Positions 5,321 to 7,767 of a stretch of 7,767 nucleotides of DNA are shown here, in pieces (within the stretch, counting starts at the first letter, position 1; each line of letters starts with the position of its first letter). The translations under genes and the position numbers were made by a program. Origin of the DNA: Oscillospiraceae bacterium. Lineage in GTDB: Bacteria > Bacillota > Clostridia > Oscillospirales > Oscillospiraceae. The notes beneath the pieces are model-generated. The model saw only the letters and a program-made list of their open reading frames with translations, was not told the origin of the DNA and made no database searches. Location of the stretch: assembly GCA_031272845.1 (NCBI GenBank), contig JAISTA010000155.1, forward strand, positions 1 to 7,767, written 5' to 3'.

Positions 5321-6994
5321 ATGAAGAAACAAAGAAAAGCACTGTCACTGCTGCTTTCGCTTACTATGGTGTTCTCGCTTTTTGCGGGAATGCTCGTGTC
5401 GGCAAAGGCGGCGGATCCCGTCGTTTTGACTGTGTACGCTCAAAACGGCAGCGCGGGACAGCCGATCAAGGTTAAGGAATACACTGCGGCAAAGCTTGAG
5501 GCAATCGCGACCGAGGGGCAATATACCTACAACAGCGGCAGCGGCGGCATTGTTGAAGCGCTGAAATATGTTGAGCTTGACGACCTTATTACAAATGCCG
5601 GAATTGCGGACAAGTGGGTTGAAGCTTCAACGCTCAAAATACAGGCAATCGACAATTACGCGCAAAGCTATACAAAGGCGCAGATTGACGCCGGAAACTA
5701 CTACCATCCGGCGAGCGGTGCTCCTGAATTGGTTCCGGCGGTATTTGCTCTTGAAACCGCCGTTACAAGCAATGACCCGAGAATTCTTTTCGGCAGACCG
5801 TTTGACCTTCCCGACGGCGGAAACGGTATTTATAAGGGCGGCTCCCGCCTTGCCAAAACCGTTAACCGTCTCACCGTCATTTATCCGGAGTCCCCCGTAC
5901 TGTACGTCTACTCGCAGGAGGAGGGCAGCGCGTCAGTGCTTGCAAAGTCTTACAAGGCAGCAGAGCTCGCAGCGCTAAAGCAGGACTACGCAAGCGGTCT
6001 TGGATACCAGTTCTACAAAGGCACCGCCTGGCAGGGTGTTGTCGCAACAAATCTCGTTTCGCTTGACACACTGCTTGCAAATGCCGGAATTGCAGACAAA
6101 TGGGTCGACGGCGCGGCGCTTGACACGGTTGGCATTGACGGATATAAGGTTTCCTCAACCTACACGGTCATTACAGCCGGAAAGTATTACATTGACGAAG
6201 CCGGCAAAACAGAAGTCCCCTCCGGAATCGCAATCAACTGGTGGAGCGGCGGCCTTGACGATACGATCGCAAATCTCGCGGCAAACGCTTATGATTCCGG
6301 CTCGCTGCGCTTTGTCTTCGGCATAACCGAGGCGCAGTATACAGGCCAAAACGCGGCGGGCTCGCGCCTTGCGAATATGGTCGAGACGCTGACCGTTGTA
6401 TACCCCAAGACAGCCGATCCTGCAGACCCTGAGGATCCGGATAAGCCCGGCCCCAAGCCCGAGATGAAGTTTGACGACGTAAAGCCTGGCGACTGGTTCT
6501 ACTCCTTTGTTGAGTACGCGTTCCAGAACGGCATTGTCGCGGGCAAATCTGCGACGACCTTTGCACCCGGCGACAAAACAACGCGCGCGGAGTTCGTGCA
6601 AATGCTGTACGGCCTCGCAGGAAAGCCCGCAGCAACCGTAAAGCACCCGTTCACAGACGCAGCGGTCGTGTGGTATCAGGACGCGTTTAACTGGGCTTAT
6701 GAGAACAAAATCGTGTCCGGCCTTTCAGCAACTGAGTTCGGCCCCGGCAATCCGATTACGCGTGAGCAGATTGCGGTCATCCTGCGCAACTACAAGGGCG
6801 CGGCGGCCGGCGATGCTAGCGTTCTTGCCAAGTTTGAGGACGCGGGAGAGGTCAGCGGCTGGGCGACGGGCGCCTTTGCGTGGGCTGTTGCAAGCAACCT
6901 GATTACCGGACGCTCGGCAACAGTCGCCGCACCGCTTGCGGACGCGACACGCGCCGAGGTTGTAACGCTGCTTTACAAGCTGTCTTTGCTGTAA
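5321..6994 (+). CDS. Secreted SLH-anchored surface protein with two repeated domains
   Basis: The 557-residue protein has a signal peptide (1-30, cut after AKA). Two homologous domains of about 160 residues follow: 33-190 and 195-363. Each has a TNAGIADKWV-like core (91-100 and 253-262) and ends in GSRLA..V..LTV.YP (174-190 and 347-363). The fold pattern, YTAAKLEAI, then DDLITNAGI, then a D-x-Y strand and an ILFGR/FVFGI strand, resembles surface modules related to the sulfite-oxidase-like molybdopterin-binding fold; this is tentative. An Asp/Pro/Lys linker (364-383) leads to three SLH domains beginning at 384, 444 and 505, with TRAEF, TREQI and TRAEV motifs. These bind the pyruvylated wall polymer. 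Start: ATG 5321 has AAGGAAG (5307-5313) in front and begins the signal peptide; the in-frame GTG at 5249 is too far upstream. Partner or ligand of the repeats is unknown. Confidence 0.9.
   Translation: MKKQRKALSLLLSLTMVFSLFAGMLVSAKAADPVVLTVYAQNGSAGQPIKVKEYTAAKLEAIATEGQYTYNSGSGGIVEALKYVELDDLITNAGIADKWVEASTLKIQAIDNYAQSYTKAQIDAGNYYHPASGAPELVPAVFALETAVTSNDPRILFGRPFDLPDGGNGIYKGGSRLAKTVNRLTVIYPESPVLYVYSQEEGSASVLAKSYKAAELAALKQDYASGLGYQFYKGTAWQGVVATNLVSLDTLLANAGIADKWVDGAALDTVGIDGYKVSSTYTVITAGKYYIDEAGKTEVPSGIAINWWSGGLDDTIANLAANAYDSGSLRFVFGITEAQYTGQNAAGSRLANMVETLTVVYPKTADPADPEDPDKPGPKPEMKFDDVKPGDWFYSFVEYAFQNGIVAGKSATTFAPGDKTTRAEFVQMLYGLAGKPAATVKHPFTDAAVVWYQDAFNWAYENKIVSGLSATEFGPGNPITREQIAVILRNYKGAAAGDASVLAKFEDAGEVSGWATGAFAWAVASNLITGRSATVAAPLADATRAEVVTLLYKLSLL
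5592..5619 (+). repeat. Near-identical 28-nt direct repeat, copy 1
   Basis: These 28 nt match 6078-6105 with only two differences, the first 16 nt being identical. The distance of 486 nt equals 162 codons, so both copies are in frame and mark the core of the two protein domains. This is much closer than the rest of the domains and fits either strong constraint on the motif or gene conversion. Confidence 0.85.
6078..6105 (+). repeat. Near-identical 28-nt direct repeat, copy 2
   Basis: Second copy of the repeat described at 5592-5619, encoding ANAGIADKWV at residues 253-262. Confidence 0.85.
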
Positions 6995-7023
6995 GCCGCG
7001 AATTTCAGCGCGAAGCACAATCC

Positions 7024-7061
7024 TTTCAGCCGGAGACCGCAAAAATGGTTTCCGGCTGAAA
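7024..7061 (+). terminator. Long hairpin after the SLH-protein gene, without U-tract
   Basis: The 15-nt arm 7024-7038 pairs with 7047-7061 with a single G-T pair and an 8-nt A-rich loop. It lies 29 nt after the stop at 6994. No T-run follows on either strand, so it may pause or protect the RNA rather than end transcription, leaving the next gene partly co-transcribed. Confidence 0.55.
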
Positions 7062-7115
7062 ACGCATTATTCGGACGAAAAAATTACGCGGTCACAGCAC
7101 AAAAAGGCCGCGCAC

Positions 7116-7120
7116 GGAGG
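7116..7120 (+). promoter_or_regulatory. Ribosome binding site deciding a TTG start
   Basis: GGAGG lies 5 nt before TTG 7126. The TTG opens a typical signal peptide and no ATG is near, so a TTG start is well supported despite the short spacing. Confidence 0.75.
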
Positions 7121-7125
7121 ACGCT

Positions 7126-7752
7126 TTGAAGCGAATCACCGCGATAATCGCGCTTATATTTGTAATACTGCTGGTTCCCGCGCCGCCAGCGCGCGCCGAT
7201 TCCGTAACGGACACGCTTTCGGTGTACGTCGGCTATGCCGGAGGGCCGTACTACCTAAAGACCACGTTCCACTGGACGGAGCTGGACGATTTGTACGGCG
7301 GCATGCTGCCGACGCAGCAGAGCGTATACAGCTATTTTTCGGGAAGCAGGATAGCCATAGACTCCGCAAGAGGCTTTGCTCTGACTGACTTTCTGCAAAT
7401 ATCGGGCGTGGATCTGTCAAGCGTCGCGCGGCTCGAATTTTACACCAAGGACCATTCAAACGGCGCGTTTGTGTCTTTTAACAAGTCAAATCTGCTGTAC
7501 GCCGCACGGTATTACTACCCGAACCTTGCGATTGACCCCGAAACGGGAGCGCTTGTCCCGAAAAACGGCGGCGAGCTGACTGACGGCGCGGTTCAGGTCG
7601 AGACAATTATGGCGCTTGAGGATAACTGGGAGTGGGACGCGGAGGGGCCTAACTTTTCGAATCCCGGCACGGGCAGCCGCTTTCGCCTGCTGTTCGGACA
7701 GCGAAAGCCGGGAAAAAGCCATGACCGCCCTGGGGGCCATGGGCCTTCTTGA
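7126..7752 (+). CDS. Secreted protein with one copy of the surface domain; 3' part apparently frameshifted
   Basis: The protein starts at TTG with a signal peptide (1-24, cut after ARA) and has no lipobox. Residues about 28-195 resemble one copy of the domain found twice in the upstream SLH protein: LSVYVGYAGG, then WTELDDLYG, then FALTDFLQISGVDLSSV (like LDDLITNAGI), a YTKDH strand, and FRLLFGQ (like ILFGR/FVFGI). After FGQ (codon 7699-7701) the frame ends in RKPGKSHDRPGGHGPS and TGA at 7750-7752, which is unlike the family. The frame beginning at 7703 instead reads ESREKAMTALGAMGLLEKLDA to the window edge without a stop. Its GLLEKLDA lines up with NMVETLTV of the SLH-protein repeat. So one base is probably extra in 7702-7717, by mutation or error in the A-run, and the real gene continues to the right. 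No SLH domain is visible within the window. Confidence 0.78.
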   Translation: MKRITAIIALIFVILLVPAPPARADSVTDTLSVYVGYAGGPYYLKTTFHWTELDDLYGGMLPTQQSVYSYFSGSRIAIDSARGFALTDFLQISGVDLSSVARLEFYTKDHSNGAFVSFNKSNLLYAARYYYPNLAIDPETGALVPKNGGELTDGAVQVETIMALEDNWEWDAEGPNFSNPGTGSRFRLLFGQRKPGKSHDRPGGHGPS

Positions 7753-7767
7753 AAAACTCGACGCGAC

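Overview
The window looks like chromosomal DNA of a moderately GC-rich, endospore-forming member of the Clostridia. The reasons are the spore-coat genes of the cotJ type, a surface protein with three SLH domains, clean AGGAGG-type ribosome binding sites, TTG and GTG starts, and intrinsic terminators with U-tracts. All genes supported here are on the + strand. I see no tRNA, rRNA, insertion sequence or CRISPR array.

Layout. (1) Positions 1-555 hold the 3' end of a surface-protein gene that enters from the left: a Pro/Thr linker followed by a jelly-roll-like domain resembling NPCBM. It is clearly more AT-rich than everything to its right. (2) Positions 602-1697 are a cotJ spore-coat cluster. 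The CotJA-like and CotJB-like parts are fused in one frame, and cotJC (manganese-catalase family) follows with no gap. The first gene has a strong ribosome binding site but no normal start codon at the right distance. A terminator closes the unit at 1736-1780. (3) A near-consensus vegetative promoter (1847-1875) drives a three-gene ABC importer: FecCD/BtuC-type permease, FecE/BtuD-type ATPase and a lipoprotein binding protein (1918-4881). The substrate is probably an iron chelate, heme or a corrinoid. (4) Positions 4920-5212 hold a second near-consensus promoter, about 200 nt of densely foldable RNA and a perfect 15-bp terminator, all ahead of the next gene. This is the best candidate for something undescribed: a terminator-controlled leader (riboswitch-like) or an independent small RNA. 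It shares two short elements with cobalamin riboswitches but does not match that class as a whole. (5) Positions 5321-6994 encode a secreted protein with two copies of one domain and three C-terminal SLH cell-wall anchors. Positions 7126 to the right edge encode a second secreted protein with one copy of a related domain. Its reading frame appears broken near 7702-7717.

How the parts may work together (inference): the importer brings in a chelated metal or cofactor, and the neighbouring wall-anchored and secreted proteins may sit outside the cell as partners or as a separate surface system. The structured leader could link the surface genes to the level of the imported ligand. The cotJ cluster is an independent sporulation unit, expected to be read in the mother cell by sigma-E. 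I did not find a convincing complete sigma-E promoter for it.
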